Origin: Tamarix chinensis
Taxonomy: Eukaryota > Streptophyta > Magnoliopsida > Caryophyllales > Tamaricaceae
Reading direction: 5' to 3'
NCBI GenBank assembly: GCA_030549775.1
Contig: CM060173.1
Coordinates: forward strand, 66,282,367-66,346,366
DNA length: 64,000 bases
Shown here: positions 21,661-33,570 of the stretch, piece after piece
How positions within the stretch are numbered: position 1 is the first letter of the stretch
How the letters are laid out: each line of letters opens with the position of its first letter
Made by a program: the position numbers and the translations under genes
The notes under the pieces: model-generated
What the model was told of the DNA's origin: nothing
Seen by the model: the letters and a program-made list of their open reading frames with translations, nothing else
Databases searched by the model: none

Positions 21661-22740
21661 TATAAAGGAAGGGCTGAGAAGGTCTAGAGTTTCACCTTAA
21701 GTCGACGGGGATGGGTGGAACCAGCAGTGGTGTACGGTAGTGGCCAGAAAAGAGAGCTAAAAGGGGAAAATATGAAGAAAAAGTGGGGAGGAGAAGGAGA
21801 AAAAAGAAAAGCAGGTTATGGTTCAGTGGGGGAGAATTAGAAGAAGTTTTTGGGTGGTGTAAAAGGTAGTAGAAATGGCAGATGTGGTGGTGGACGATGG
21901 TTTAAAGGTTGTGGGGTAAAATATTTTTTGAGATGGGCAGGGGAACTCACACACCTATGGTGGCTCGTGCGAGAAGAATGGATGGAAGTGGATGCTTTAG
22001 TTAGCTAGAGTGCACTACAGGGAAGAGTTTGAGAGGCAGGGGCGATGGCAAGGTTGGCTAATGGCGGAGAACAGTGCGTCTAAAGTCGCGGTGGCACACT
22101 GGCTTGCACTTAGGGTTTCGGGGAAAAAAATCTCGAAATCAAACCATACGAGGGGTATTTATAGCGTTAGAGGGTAGGGTCGAGTTCTAGATGTTAGTAG
22201 GAAGTCAAAGACGATGAGATAATGGGGTAACTATGGCGTTGATCGGCCAACACGATTTCAAATCATGCCCGACCTTCATGAGAGAAAATGGGGAGATCGT
22301 ATGGGAGAAGAGGGAAGTGGGCAGTTCATGCTGGAGTGGGCGTTGAGGGGAAGAGAAAGAGTAGGAGAAAGGTCGGTCACGACACGTGTGGCCGGTGGCG
22401 CCATTTTCAAAAATGGAGGTTGTAGGCTCAACAAATGAGGAGAAAGGAGGAACAAGGAAGGAGGTGAGCCTGGTGGTCGAGGGAAAAAAGGAAGAAAAGG
22501 AAAAGGAGAGGAATTGGGCCGGTTAGCTGCAGTTATAATCCCTTAAATGAAACGCGGTGTCTTGGGAATAAAAGGCATGAAACGCAGTGTCGTGATGCCG
22601 CAGGAAGAAGAAAAAGAACTACGCTGGGCCGTAGAGGAAAGAAGGAAGGAAAAGTGAATTTGGGTCGTGTCCAAGCCCAATCTAGAGAGAGAAAAGAAAA
22701 AGAAAAAGAAGAAAAGAAAGAAAAAGAAAGAAAAAGGAAA
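21661..22740. other. GA-rich block of LTR A (C-rich leader on the minus strand)
   Basis: Strong purine bias on the plus strand. It lies downstream of the minus-strand TATA box (22156-22163) for its left part and corresponds to GA-rich blocks in B and C and to the CT-rich block of D. No credible protein is encoded. Confidence 0.6.
22156..22163 (-). promoter_or_regulatory. TATA box of LTR A
   Basis: On the minus strand CTATAAATACCCC is followed by a leader containing CCGAAACCCTAAGTGC. It lies about 870 bases from the LTR start. It sets the orientation of A and, by similarity of layout, of B and C. Confidence 0.65.
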
Positions 22741-23028
22741 ATTTAAGTTGTTTGGGTTTAAATAATTTAATTAGAAAAATTTGGGTAATTGGAATAAAAT
22801 ATTTAATTAGAATAATATTAATTTTCTTTTTTTAGACTAATTTAGGGTTTTTAAAAGATTTTTCCTAAATTCCTTTTTAATTAGCAAACGCCAAAAATTT
22901 CCCTTATAAAAATATTTATAAATTCTTTAATAATTTACCCTAAATAAATCCTTCTTATTCCAAATAAAATAAATAATAAATCCTTTTTTAATTATATTTT
23001 TTAAAATAAATATTTTTGGGGCATTTCA

Positions 23029-23679
23029 CATGAAGCTCATGTTGATTCAAGATCTTTGATGTACAAGGCAATGATGATAGATTCCGAGGATTACAAAATG
23101 TAAGGAAGAACAAGGATATATGAATAAAAATTTTAATTGCATATGATTACTTTTATGTATTATAGTAGTAAGTTGTGTAGCATAGTCTTTTTTGTTGTAT
23201 ACTCTATAATACTTGTAAATTGTCATTGTAACCTTTAAAATATGTAGTGTGTTTTCTATTCATTGTTTATTTCATTAATAAGGGATAATTAGTGGGCTTA
23301 TTAATGAAAGAGTTTGCAGGGGTGCATGCATATATATACCCTTTTACTCAATGCTTTCGACACATAATAACATTATAAGAAAAGTTCATTCCTGAATTTG
23401 AAAGAGAGCTACACAAGAGGTGTGTTCTTCTTCTTCTCTTCTCCTTATTCAGTTGAGTGTATTGAAGAGTAGTAGAGAGTATTTAATTAAGAAATAAAAT
23501 ATTTATCTTTAGAATGATTAAGATCTTAGGATTAGATATTGCTACCTTCCAAAGGATTATTGACATAACTATCAACTTCATCCATTTTTTTTGATATTGC
23601 AGAAATTACAATGACTTCAGACAAATAGAAAAGTTCTTGGATTTATAGAAGACTATTTTGGTGATGATATTCCACATCA
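23029..23679 (+). repeat. R1 3' LTR, second piece
   Basis: It starts with the CATGA duplication and continues the LTR to CCACATCA. The TATA box at 23331-23338 is conserved with the 5' LTR. The next bases, TAAAA, match the TTAAA before R1 at four of five positions in the best register. Confidence 0.85.
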
Positions 23680-24510
23680 TAAAATCTCTAAAAAAGTTCA
23701 ATAATAAAACCAAGGATTCAACATATAAAACATAAAAGAATAAGCTACATAAAAACTAAAATTTACTTTAACTCGTAAGTATCTTAACTTTGTCACCTTA
23801 AAATAGTTGCAACTTCATCATTTCTCATTTGACGCAAAATATCACATCAGTAGAGTCATATTATTTGTGAATTTAAGGTTTTTTAAATACATGGTTATTG
23901 GGTTAGGCCTCGTATGATTTTGAGTTTTTGCCTCGTAAGGTTTTGAGTCTTTGTTTTTAGGAGGCTACATCACTTTTAGTAAAATATTTATCATGCATAT
24001 TTTGTTTAGGGTTTGTAAGTTTTCAAATTTCATGGTTATTGAGTGAGCATCTAAATAGGTGTGACATATTTCTAGCTCCCTCTCAGTTGAGATTGAGTTT
24101 TATGCTATAGTGTTTTTGTAAACTATTTTGTTAAGTTTAGGTTCTTTTATGTTTGCATTTCTTTTAGTTCGTGGTTTTGATGTAAGCAACTTATTAGTTA
24201 ATATATATTCATAGTTCTCTCTAAGTTTTTAATAAATTTATTTTTGGTCAAAGTATGTCAATTTTAATGGATTTTTTCATACATGATTAGCTTATGCAAG
24301 GTTTAGTGATATTGCTCAAGGAATTTTATTCTCATTTTAACTTTAAACATGCACCGAGCTTACATGGCATTAACATATAGATTCATGTTGTATTTATTTT
24401 TCAATTGATATCTATCATTTATTGGCTTGATGTTTTTCTTTATTTGTCGCTACATCCATCCTTCTTCAATTCAGCATCTATCCCACTATTATATTTTTCT
24501 CCTCCACTAG
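23680..24510. other. Non-coding AT-rich stretch
   Basis: No gene is seen. An imperfect 23-base direct repeat, GCCTCGTATGATTTTGAGT and GCCTCGTAAGGTTTTGAGT, lies at 23907-23951. It may be part of an old LTR, but I cannot assign it. Confidence 0.3.
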
Positions 24511-25550
24511 ATGATTACTGATGAAACCTGGTTAGGTTTCGAACAAAAATCACCGGATCGTGAGTCGAGCGATGTGTTCGACCAGCAATATAAAGATCAG
24601 TCCAAGGAATTAAACCAAAGGAAGATCAAGAAACTCAGGGCACAGTTGTATTCAACGGCAGCTGAGATTAATTCACAAAAGAGAGAATCAAACAAGAAGA
24701 ATTAGTAGAGAAAAATTCGAGTGAGAGAGGGTTTCGCGAGAGAGAGAGAGAGGTCAAGAGAGAGAAGTCGAGAGAATTCTAGAGAGAGAAAATAGTGTGC
24801 GAGTGTATTTCTGCCAAAAACTGTGTACATGTTCCATATACGGCACTATATATACACGTGTATACAAATACCTATATACATACGATTGGTGGGCCTAGTC
24901 GAGGCAATCAAACAACCCAATATACAAGACTATTGGTGCTGATTATAATGATTCAACCCAAATACAAGAATTACAATTATTTCCAAAATAATTAAAATTA
25001 CAACTAATTTCCCATTAGCTAAATTATGTAGCTAATTGTGGAAATTAAGGGTTACATAATCTGCAGTCCTTTTAACCCAAAAAAAATGGATCGGGTGGCT
25101 GACCATGCGGCCTACTTAATTCTACTAGCTATAATTTGTCGGCGAATACATCATATGGGAATAATACTTTTCCCTCATTGATATGAACAAACAAAATCAA
25201 CTTATGCAGCAATTCCATGTCAGCAACAACAACAACCAATAATATTTACTCACAGCAGCTAACATTATACTCCATTTTCATTTACCTGATTTCTCCCTAA
25301 TTATTCACAGAATAAAAAAAATAATTATATATATAATAAAAATTACAATAATCAATAGAATTATTTAAATAAAAATTATTCAGATACACATCAAATACCC
25401 TCATTTTCTACTCTTATATCACGTAACCGTTGAGATATTGATCTTTGTATGTCATGATGTCTATCTTGTAATGATCAAGTATCTTTCCTTTCTTATAATT
25501 CCCTTGTAATAGAGGACACCCGGCCCGATGCATGATATACTTCTTGCATT
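24511..25550 (-). other. Unassigned region with an LTR- or promoter-like layout on the minus strand
   Basis: Read on the minus strand there is GTGTATATATAGTGCC at about 24845-24860. Downstream come a CT-rich leader (the GA-rich run at 24718-24790 on the plus strand) and then TTTGTTCGAAACC near 24530. TATA box, pyrimidine-rich leader and an abrupt end resemble a copia or TRIM LTR, but I found no convincing target duplication. A 64-codon plus-strand frame (24511-24705) is Glu/Lys/Ser/Gln-rich with no recognisable domain. Region 25000-25500 is AT-rich and empty. Confidence 0.3.
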
Positions 25551-26377
25551 TTAACTTGGCAGTACTTCAACAATTTTAGGAAATTTTAAAGTGAATCTAG
25601 GGGGAGGTACGAGAGATTTCCTCCATAACGGATTCAACAGATGTGGGAAGCGACAAACGTCATAAGCTGGTATAAGGAAAATCCTAAGCTTGGTACGGGA
25701 ATCCCTATAATGGAAAGACACCCAATAAAACATGCCATGTTGCGGAGAACCACGTCAGACATTGATGCTATTGCTGTGGCTGAGCTTGAAGACTCATGTT
25801 GTAGGCTCAAATTTAATTATATGTTTTTGGAAAATATTAAAACAAATAATGTTAATGCAGGTGGCGGCTTCCTTCTTTTTGGCACGTAAACTAGCCTGAC
25901 AGCGCCGACTTAGCTCTAATAAAGTCTATCTGCATAAATGATCCACAAAAAAAAAATTAATAAATAAATAAACTAAAAAGTGCCGGCTCCACGTATTTCA
26001 GATTTTCCATGGACCCCGCCGTCCACATTGCCTCTTGTTCTTTTTCGTGACTCATGTGAGGGGTCTTTCGCGGCAAAACGTTGGATCTCGATGACTAAAG
26101 CTAAAAAGTTGTTCATTTTTCTGCTGTACCAAAATTAAAGGATTTTAAGCAGGAAGACTGACCTTTCAATTTTTCTTTTTATTCTCTTTCTTTATACCGT
26201 TATAGTTGGACTACATTGAAGATGTCGGATGCTTTATATATTGTATGCATCTTTACACGATGTTATGTTAGCATCAATATTCTCTTTTTATGTAACCACC
26301 AAATCCATTATGGAGTAATTAGTCTAGTGATCACGTAGCCAAGCTATCACAATTAATTAAGTGGCAATTAAAATATA
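25551..26377. other. Unassigned region with a small open frame
   Basis: An 82-codon plus-strand frame at 25641-25889 is slightly GC-richer than its surroundings and holds a patch IAVAELEDSCCRLKFNYMF. I do not recognise it. An AATAAA lies 30 bases past its stop (about 25918), which is weak support for a transcript end. About 25980-26100 is GC-richer, with a promoter-like or leader-like appearance, but no gene follows. Confidence 0.25.
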
Positions 26378-26450
26378 CTCCCTCCATTTCACTATACAAG
26401 ATTTTTAATATTTTAGAATATACAAATGAGGAAAAGTATAATTCAAAAGT
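26378..26450 (+). mobile_element. Stowaway-like MITE fragment
   Basis: CTCCCTCCATTTCACTATAC follows TA, matching the terminal sequence and TA target of plant Stowaway/mariner MITEs. The opposite terminus is not found; the sequence runs directly into R2 integrase, so the fragment is truncated or joined by deletion. Confidence 0.5.
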
Positions 26451-26454
26451 AACT

Positions 26455-29400
26455 TTAAAATTTTACATCTCTATCTGATACTATATATTTAGAAGTACCA
26501 TATAACCTTACTATTTTAAAAAAAAATATAAATCTAGCCAATGAGTTACATCATTCATTTTATTATAAAGAATAAAATGTGCTATTTTAAAAAATCTATC
26601 AACTACTACCATAATAAACTCTTTTTCCGTTCTGTCTTTAGTAACCCTAGGATAAAGTCTATACTAATTTCTTTCCACGGTTGAACAGGAATAGATAAAG
26701 GAGTATATAAATTATTATAGAAAAAACTCTTACTATTTTGACAAGTCACACATCTCCCAATAATAGTTTATACTAACATTATCTTTCGTGGCTAATAAAA
26801 AACTCTCATAATATTTTCATAGTTTTATGAATACCAAAATGACCATTGCTATACTCCCTCATGTACTTCCTTAACAAGTAAATAACGTATACTAGAACAA
26901 AGTATACACAACTTATAATGTTTGGAAAGAATGTCATCTTACAGCACATACGGACCATGACTATGATTTTTTTACACGCATTATAAATTTCAAAGAAATC
27001 TTAATCTTCTGCATATAACTCTTTCAACACTTCAAAACCTAATATTTGAGCATCCAATATGCCAAGTATCATAGATATCCTTGGTAATGGATCTACTACT
27101 ATATTTTCATTACCATCGAATTGTTTAATAGAAAACATAAAGTTTTGTATGAAACAAACCCTTTTTGCATTTCTTGGTTTACTTTTTTCCCTTACAAATA
27201 TTTTAGACTTTCATGATTTGAATGTGAAACAAATGGTTTAAGTATAAAATAATGACTCCACGTTTCTTAGATTCTTATGATGCCATATAACTCATTATCA
27301 TATGTGGAATAATTCAAATTGGCACCATTTAATTTTTATTGAAAAATGCAATGACCTATTTTTCTTATAAGAGTACATCTCCTATCTCGACCCACTAGCC
27401 TATCATGGAACTTTAAACAGTTTGTCAAAGTTAGGCAAGGATAATGGCGGTGCATTATATATATTGTCATTTAATGTCTCAAAGGCTTTAGTGGCATCTT
27501 CTTCATATTGGAATTCGCCTTTCTTCTAGAGATGTATAATTAGCATAGAAGTAGTTGAGTAGTCTTTAAAGTGTTTTATATGGAAACTTGCTAACCTATG
27601 GAAGGTACCCACCTTATAAATATCTTTATAGGCCAATCTGGAATAGCTTGAAGCTTTGTTGGATCCACTTTCATACCTTCACCACATATAATATAACCAA
27701 GAAAAATGATACTTCTAAGCAAAAAATAACAATATTCCATTTTTCCATAGATTTTAGCTTCCATTAACTTATCAAAGAATCACCTCAAATGAATATGGTG
27801 ATCATGATAATTTTTACTGTGCATACTTGTATGATCTAGGTATACCACATTGAATTTTCTAAGAAAATGTTAAATGAGTTCATTCATTAGTCTCACAAAC
27901 AAACTAGGTGCATTGAACAAATCAAATAGCATCATAATTCATTCTTAATGACCATATTATATTTTAAAAACAGTTTTCCATTCAACCCCTTCTCTTATTC
28001 TAATTTGATGATATCCAATCCATAGATCAATTTTAGGGAATAATTGTGCTCTAGATAATAAACTTATCATGTCATTTAATATAGGCATAGGAAATCTATA
28101 TTTGGTAGTTATAGCATTAACAGTTCTAGAGTCAACACACATGTGCTACATACCATCCATTTTAGGAATAACTAACACAGGTACGCAACATGGACTCATG
28201 ATTTCTCTCACATATCTTTTATTTATGAGGTCCTATATTTATCAACGTAATTCCTTAGCCTCTTCTTGATTAAATCTATAGGTAGGTTAAGTAGGTAAAG
28301 ATATATCGGGCATTAAGTCTATAGCATGCTCTATTCCTCTTTTAAGCGGTAATCTAGGTGGTAAGTCATTGAGAAATACATCTTTATATTCTTCAATATG
28401 CTCATCTAGTCGATGATTACTTTAATTTTTCTCTCCTTGTAGGGATATTTGATAAAAAAGCATAAAAACTTCCTTTATCTTTAATACATTTTATCATAAC
28501 CTTTTTGCACAAAAATAAGCTCTCTTTCTTTCCAACTATGTTATCATTATCACACTTGGATGGTTACACTTTAGGTTTCTTCTTATCTTTCTTAACAAGA
28601 TATTCATTAGTAATATAATCATGAATAGAACGTCTATCATATTTCCACAGTCTACTTAATCAGATTCAATATGTATCTTTATGCAAAACATCTCATAGTA
28701 CATCATCATGATAAATACAAATACAAATTCAAAATGAGATTAGAGTTTGTTTGGTTACCTCAACTGCTTTGTCATTGTTAAGCCATTGATGAGAATAAGG
28801 CTTGAATGTGGTGTTGTCTCTATTCCCAACTCCTTCACCATCCTATTATTAGCTACATTAGTACATTAACCACTATCAATGATAACATAATAATCTATAT
28901 GTCTCACCCTTCCTTTAGTCTTGACTATCTTCTCTTGATGATTTGATTGCTCATTATCTTGTATTTGAAGAAATATTTATAGTACATAACAAGTATTTCC
29001 TTCATCCTATGAATTCTTTGAAACTACTTCATTTGACTCATACTAAGGGTCTTCATCACAAGTGTCCATAGCTTCAATCTCTTATGTGGATAACACTCTT
29101 TGACCGGGTCATTCTCTAGTAAAGTGTCCATATCCTCACCATTTAAAACAATTATTTGTAAAGACATCATTGAGCTTGGCCTTGACTTTCTTCACTATAT
29201 TAAGTCCTTGTTTCTCATCAATATTTGTAGAGCTTGAGGTACTCATCTCATACTTGTTAGCTTGTGTACTCAAGTAGTACTTTGTAGAAGAAGTGTTTTG
29301 TTTGGCATAAGGCTTAGTAGACTTGATTTGCATTTCAAATCTCAAAGATAGCTCAATTATATAATTAAGAGAAACATATAAACAAGTTTCAACCTTGTTT

Positions 29401-30040
29401 TCAATAATCATGTTAGGGCCACCTAGAAATTTAGCACACATTTGTTCCTTTTTCTCATGGATGTCACAAATAAGTATTAGCCTTTCAAATTCCCTCATAT
29501 ATTATTCAAAACATATAAATCCTTGTCTAAGAGAAGTAAACCTAATGTAATTATCTTTCTCATATTTTTTCTCAAACTATTCTTAAGCTTATCATAAGAT
29601 TTAATTTAATATTTACTCTCTCTATCTCTAATCCTTTTCAAGTTATCATACCATATCCTAGAAATATTCTTCAAATTAAAAGTAGTTAATTTATAATTTT
29701 TCTCACCATGATAATCCTTAAATTCAAATACAGCCTCTACCTCAAGTAACAACTAAAAAAATAAATCAATATCTAGTTTACCATCAAAATCAAGAAGATC
29801 AAAATTGATACTTTTATATTCTTTTCAATGATGATTTGGTTGATGATCATAGATCCTTTTATTACTAACACTACATTGTGAATCATGTTCATGGTATACA
29901 CATAAGTTCAAATATCTCCCTCTTTTTGGGTTGATTACATCCTAGGAAGTTGTTGAAGTTATGAATTAGTTACAGATAAAATCATTCATAGCATCTAGAT
30001 TACCATGAAATTTTTTTTGAAAAATTGGTTCCTCCTCCAT
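26455..30040 (-). pseudogene. R2 gag-pol polyprotein remnant
   Basis: Gag starts near 30040 (on the minus strand ATGGAGGAGG). It includes GRYLNLCVYH and LLEVEAVFEF, then CDIHEKKEQM and a truncated zinc knuckle ending NCFKW at about 29136. Reverse transcriptase at 28142-27957 is the best kept part: [20 protein letters not shown], then [18 protein letters not shown]. The catalytic box reads YLDH instead of YxDD near 27840. RNase H (LNYSTYDNELYGI) is at about 27300, and integrase (SIDFILG, VVDRFFKIAHFI, YIVSDRDVKF) at about 26670-26460. Stops and frameshifts occur throughout. The EWKTxFK wording fits CRM/Reina-type chromoviruses. Confidence 0.82.
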
Positions 30041-30907
30041 TTAATTGACTTACTAACACACTCAATAAAAGAGTTAGTAATCATTAGGGTTCTAATTGGA
30101 TACCTAAATCAAACGAATGTTCCTCTTTTTGATTGGTTGGATTTATCAAAAATTTATAACTTTAATGAATAAATCACAAAACTAACAATCAAATATAACA
30201 CATACAAAAATGAATTATTACACTTTACTAGTTTCTTGTTATGTTCTTGATATAGGTTTCAATAAAAAAATTAGCTAAATGAATCAAGATACCTTCTAAA
30301 AAATTATTCAAGTTCTCTATTTCTATCATACAATGGTTATAAAGTGAAGTTGAAACACAAATACCTATGTTTTGTGTCCATACATCTCACAAAACATTTG
30401 TCCAAATTATAGATTACACACGACCTATGTTTGAAGAAATAGAAAACATACAACCAACAAAATCTTTTGAAACAAAGAAGTAGTGATTAGGTTATATGAC
30501 TAATTGGTTCTCTTGCACTTGCATTTATCATGAAAAATAATTATTCAACATGAAAACCTATCCTATTCATGTGAAACATCATGTAGGTCCAATTGAAACA
30601 AAAGTAATACACACTCACGTTTTTCTTCCTAAACCATTCAAAACTTTAACATGCAATCAGTTATTATTTTGTTCGGTTCATAGCATGGAAACATTTGAGA
30701 TTTACTTCAAGATCACTATACCACATTACCTATATCCACACAAGTTGATTTTAGATCATAAACATGCATACAACATTCCAGGAAAAGTAATCAAGATTCA
30801 AAGAATCATAACGAGAATGATTGAGAACAAAAATCTATGTTGGTGGTGATGTGTTTGCTTGTCTCCACTTTGAAAATGTTTTCTCCTCTAGTAGGATACT
30901 AAAATTA
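30041..30907. other. R2 untranslated leader
   Basis: A stretch of about 870 bp between gag and the probable 5' LTR, the same length as the R1 leader. A weak primer-site remnant, AGGATACTAAAA, lies near 30891-30903 (compare the inverted R1 site). A 99-codon plus-strand frame at 30550 has no recognisable features and is probably chance. Confidence 0.45.
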
Positions 30908-31244
30908 ATGTGGAAGATAATTGGGGAATTATTTTCTTACCATGTAGGACCTTTCTGTCTTCTTCCTGAAATAGAATGATGCTGAAATTTGAGGTAACAT
31001 TTGAAGCTTGAATTTGTCCTTGACCAAATGCAATGATTTAAATTTTACCATTACCATGTCAAATTAATTCAAATGAGAAAACACAAAGTTTTCTCTATAA
31101 AATGATTCTTAAAGTCTTAAGAAATATTCATTTGAAGGGAAATGAGGGGAGATCAAATTCTGTCTTGAGAAGTAATCAAATGCTTGTTACATTAATCAAC
31201 TAAATTAGTACATACTAAATGTATAAGGCTTAACTACAAACACG

Positions 31245-31285
<41 letters not shown>

Positions 31286-31750
31286 ACACACACACATGTA
31301 GGCCTTGTTTATCCTTTACTAATCAAGCCCAAACCAATAGGTCTAATTTATAGAGGAATGAAATCGCAGATGCCCATATTGTATATATAATGGTTTACAG
31401 TTACAACTGACAAGAATTATAAAGTATACATAAAATATCAAAGTTTCACAAAAACATAATCATTATAGTACATTAGATGATCAAGTAATCAAGCTTTGTA
31501 TCTTTTACATTTGTCTTCCATGAAGCTTTATAAATATTGAATTGTCATTCTCTTACACACTAGATATCCTTGGTAAATTCTTCTGCTTGCCGTCATAGAA
31601 GAATCACTTAATTAACCATTATTAAGGTTATTAAGAAGTTGTTCAAGACTTCCAGTAACAATTGGCATGATCTCCAAATTTTCTAGCTCTTGACCTTCAA
31701 CAAGAGAAGAACGGGATAGATATGCTCCTATATCATTTATAGATAATAGT
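30908..31750 (-). repeat. Probable diverged R2 5' LTR
   Basis: The left edge reads AATGTGGAAGAT, like the inverted R1 LTR end TGATGTGGAAGAT. Inside, GTTACAACTGACAAG and ATTATAAAGTATAC parallel the inverted R1 LTR. Near 31672 GATCTCCAAATTTTCTAG parallels the R1 LTR start region. The length of about 840 bp fits R1. A CA/CG microsatellite interrupts the similarity. The outer end is approximate. Confidence 0.45.
31239..31296. repeat. CA/CG microsatellite
   Basis: A run of alternating purine and pyrimidine, starting with CACGCACGCGCGCG and continuing as (CA)n with one GTA interruption. This composition favours left-handed DNA. Confidence 0.95.
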
Positions 31751-33570
31751 TTTCCATGAAATAACCAACTATAGCTTTTTCTATTATTTTTTCCCTTCTC
31801 AAAACTTTTTACCTTTAACGTAATTTAAACTTTTTACTTTTACAACAATATTTAGGACATACTAGTAGTGGGATGAATAACTTATCCACCTTTTCACCTT
31901 TATTTCCTCAATTATCCTCCTCCTCCTCCTCTATCATTGTTAGCTACAGTTGTTCTTATTTTACTCTTTCATTTGCTATCATTATTCCTTAAATAGGTGT
32001 GCACTTTTCTTCTTTTTACATATTATGGTTGTCCTTGATATTATCATAATTTCTTATACTTTCTTATAAATAGGTGTGAAATTTCCTCAATTTCTCTTTG
32101 TAATGTGCGTTATACATCATTCAAGTTCTCTGATGTCATTATTATTGTTTTAAGTATAATATTTATACTAGCTATATTCTTTTGATTGTAAATCAAAATA
32201 AACATGGTGTTGTTGGTTTTGTCATTGTATACTAATTTTTCTTCACAAATCATTAACATGAATTTTTTTTATATATATGGTATAATGGATCATATATTTG
32301 TATATTCTAATATGTTATTTACAAAGTATATAGATTGTACTAAGGACTTGCACCGGTTTTCCATCGAACTTGTCAAAGATCTTCCAAAGATATGTTGTGT
32401 ATGTATTGATTATCGAACCAAAAATAAAAATAATGTCAATGAAATTGAAAATCATCTTATTTTCCATGAAATTAATAGAAGTTAAACTAATTGGATGTGG
32501 TATGGAGAGTTAATAGGTTTCCAACATAATAGCTCTACTATATTTTAAAGGAGATTTCTATGTCTATATGTGATGATTGTACATTAATGTAAATATAATG
32601 ATGTGTTGATGGGTTAAGAACAATGTAAACAGATGGATTGTGGTCCATTTTTTTTGTATGATAATGAGATTAATTATGATAATTAATGGTGATGGTATCG
32701 ATTAGGGTTAATGTTTATGGAATATGATGAGGAATATTATAAATTTATGTAAGATGGCCATTTCTTTTTGATGATTGACAGGATATGTTTGTGTTTGTTT
32801 GTAATAATCTCACCTTTTAGGGATGAAATTTATATTTATTTAAATACATTGTATAAAAAAAATAAAGAAAATGGATATCACAACTGCATGAAATATAATG
32901 TTTTTTTTTATCATTCACCAACCATATGTCCAGTGCAAAGTAAAATGAAACCAAATAAATAAATGTTCGAGAGAGACTAACATGAGATAATATCATAAAT
33001 GACATGTGAAGGATAGACAAATTTTCAAATAAAATAATTAAATCAAGAGTTTTAATAAATGAATGTTTAAAAAGAAAACCTAGCATAGAGGGTAAAAGAG
33101 ACTAGCTAATTATCCTGGCTTGACTCTTTAATAGAAAAGTATAACTCCCCAAGCAATGGCTAACTACTTACCCACATCGCCATCGTCTACATACCTAAAC
33201 TAAGAATTATACCAGTTAAAATCTATATGTGCTTCCTAGAATAAAAATAAGTCATTGTAGCTACAACGTAAGGTAGTATCTGTATAATAAGTTCCATTAA
33301 AACAAACATACGGTAACATAGGATAAGACTCATGTTATAGATAATGAATAATGATTCATTAGATAATACATGGAAAATATGCTTGCATTTCCAATAATAA
33401 TCATGCTAGCACATACTACATATATGCATACATATCACTTAATCATAACACACAAGCTAAACATGTCTAACATCATCACTAGATACCAAAGGCTACAAAA
33501 AGAATATATATTTTTTATCCTCTGATTGGTTCTAATTATCTAAATGAGTACAAATGTAGGACAAAAGCTA
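31751..33570. other. AT-rich region without assignable content
   Basis: A short TCC-rich run lies at 31914-31931. Open frames of 64-93 codons are AT-driven, with no domain or homologous feature that I can see. No repeat ends are recognised. Confidence 0.3.

Larger units (their letters stand above)
18929..23028 (-). mobile_element. Solo LTR A (Tekay/Del-type)
   Basis: The 4100-bp sequence starts TGTAACACCCC and ends GGGGCATTTCA. It is flanked by CATGA on both sides (18924-18928 and 23029-23033) and has no internal retrotransposon genes, so it is a solo LTR. A minus-strand TATA box followed on that strand by a C-rich leader gives minus orientation. Its parts in plus-strand order are a conserved hairpin, CCACTATT/CCGGTGG modules, a minisatellite with AACCCTAA, trinucleotide AAT runs, a GA-rich block and an AT-rich end. 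The overall design is shared with B, C and D. No protein is encoded. Confidence 0.88.
4138..23679 (+). mobile_element. Ty3/gypsy LTR retrotransposon R1 with two nested insertions
   Basis: The element begins with an 82-bp LTR piece, is interrupted by the CACTA transposon, resumes at 13969 and ends its 5' LTR at 14708. A methionine-tRNA-type primer site, a degenerate gag-protease-integrase region, a purine tract and the 3' LTR follow. The 3' LTR is itself interrupted by solo LTR A. Net LTR lengths are 819 and 814 bp, which strongly supports the reconstruction. The LTRs begin TG and end CCACATCA, and by eye they differ at roughly one base in six or seven, so R1 is old. The gag wording and EWKTAFK-type relatives suggest a CRM/Reina-like chromovirus; I cannot separate these lineages. 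Confidence 0.8.
26450..31750 (-). mobile_element. Ty3/gypsy LTR retrotransposon R2 (same family as R1), 3' end missing
   Basis: On the minus strand the order is 5' LTR (about 31750-30908), leader, gag, protease, reverse transcriptase, RNase H and part of integrase. Sequence stops inside integrase beside the MITE fragment. The gag wording closely follows R1 (FERLILICDIHEKKEQMC against the R1 version FKRLGLVYDIHARKEQIC). No 3' LTR is present. The insertion therefore lost its 3' third. Confidence 0.75.

Noticed and set aside
24518..24550. Possible hammerhead ribozyme (CTGATGA, a small stem, then CGAA)
   Set aside because: The stem between CTGATGA and GAA does not pair at its closing positions, the last core base is C not A, and no matching helix with a cleavage site was found.
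30550..30849. 99-codon plus-strand frame inside R2
   Set aside because: It lies antisense in the retrotransposon leader, has no domain features, and has biased AT-rich codons.
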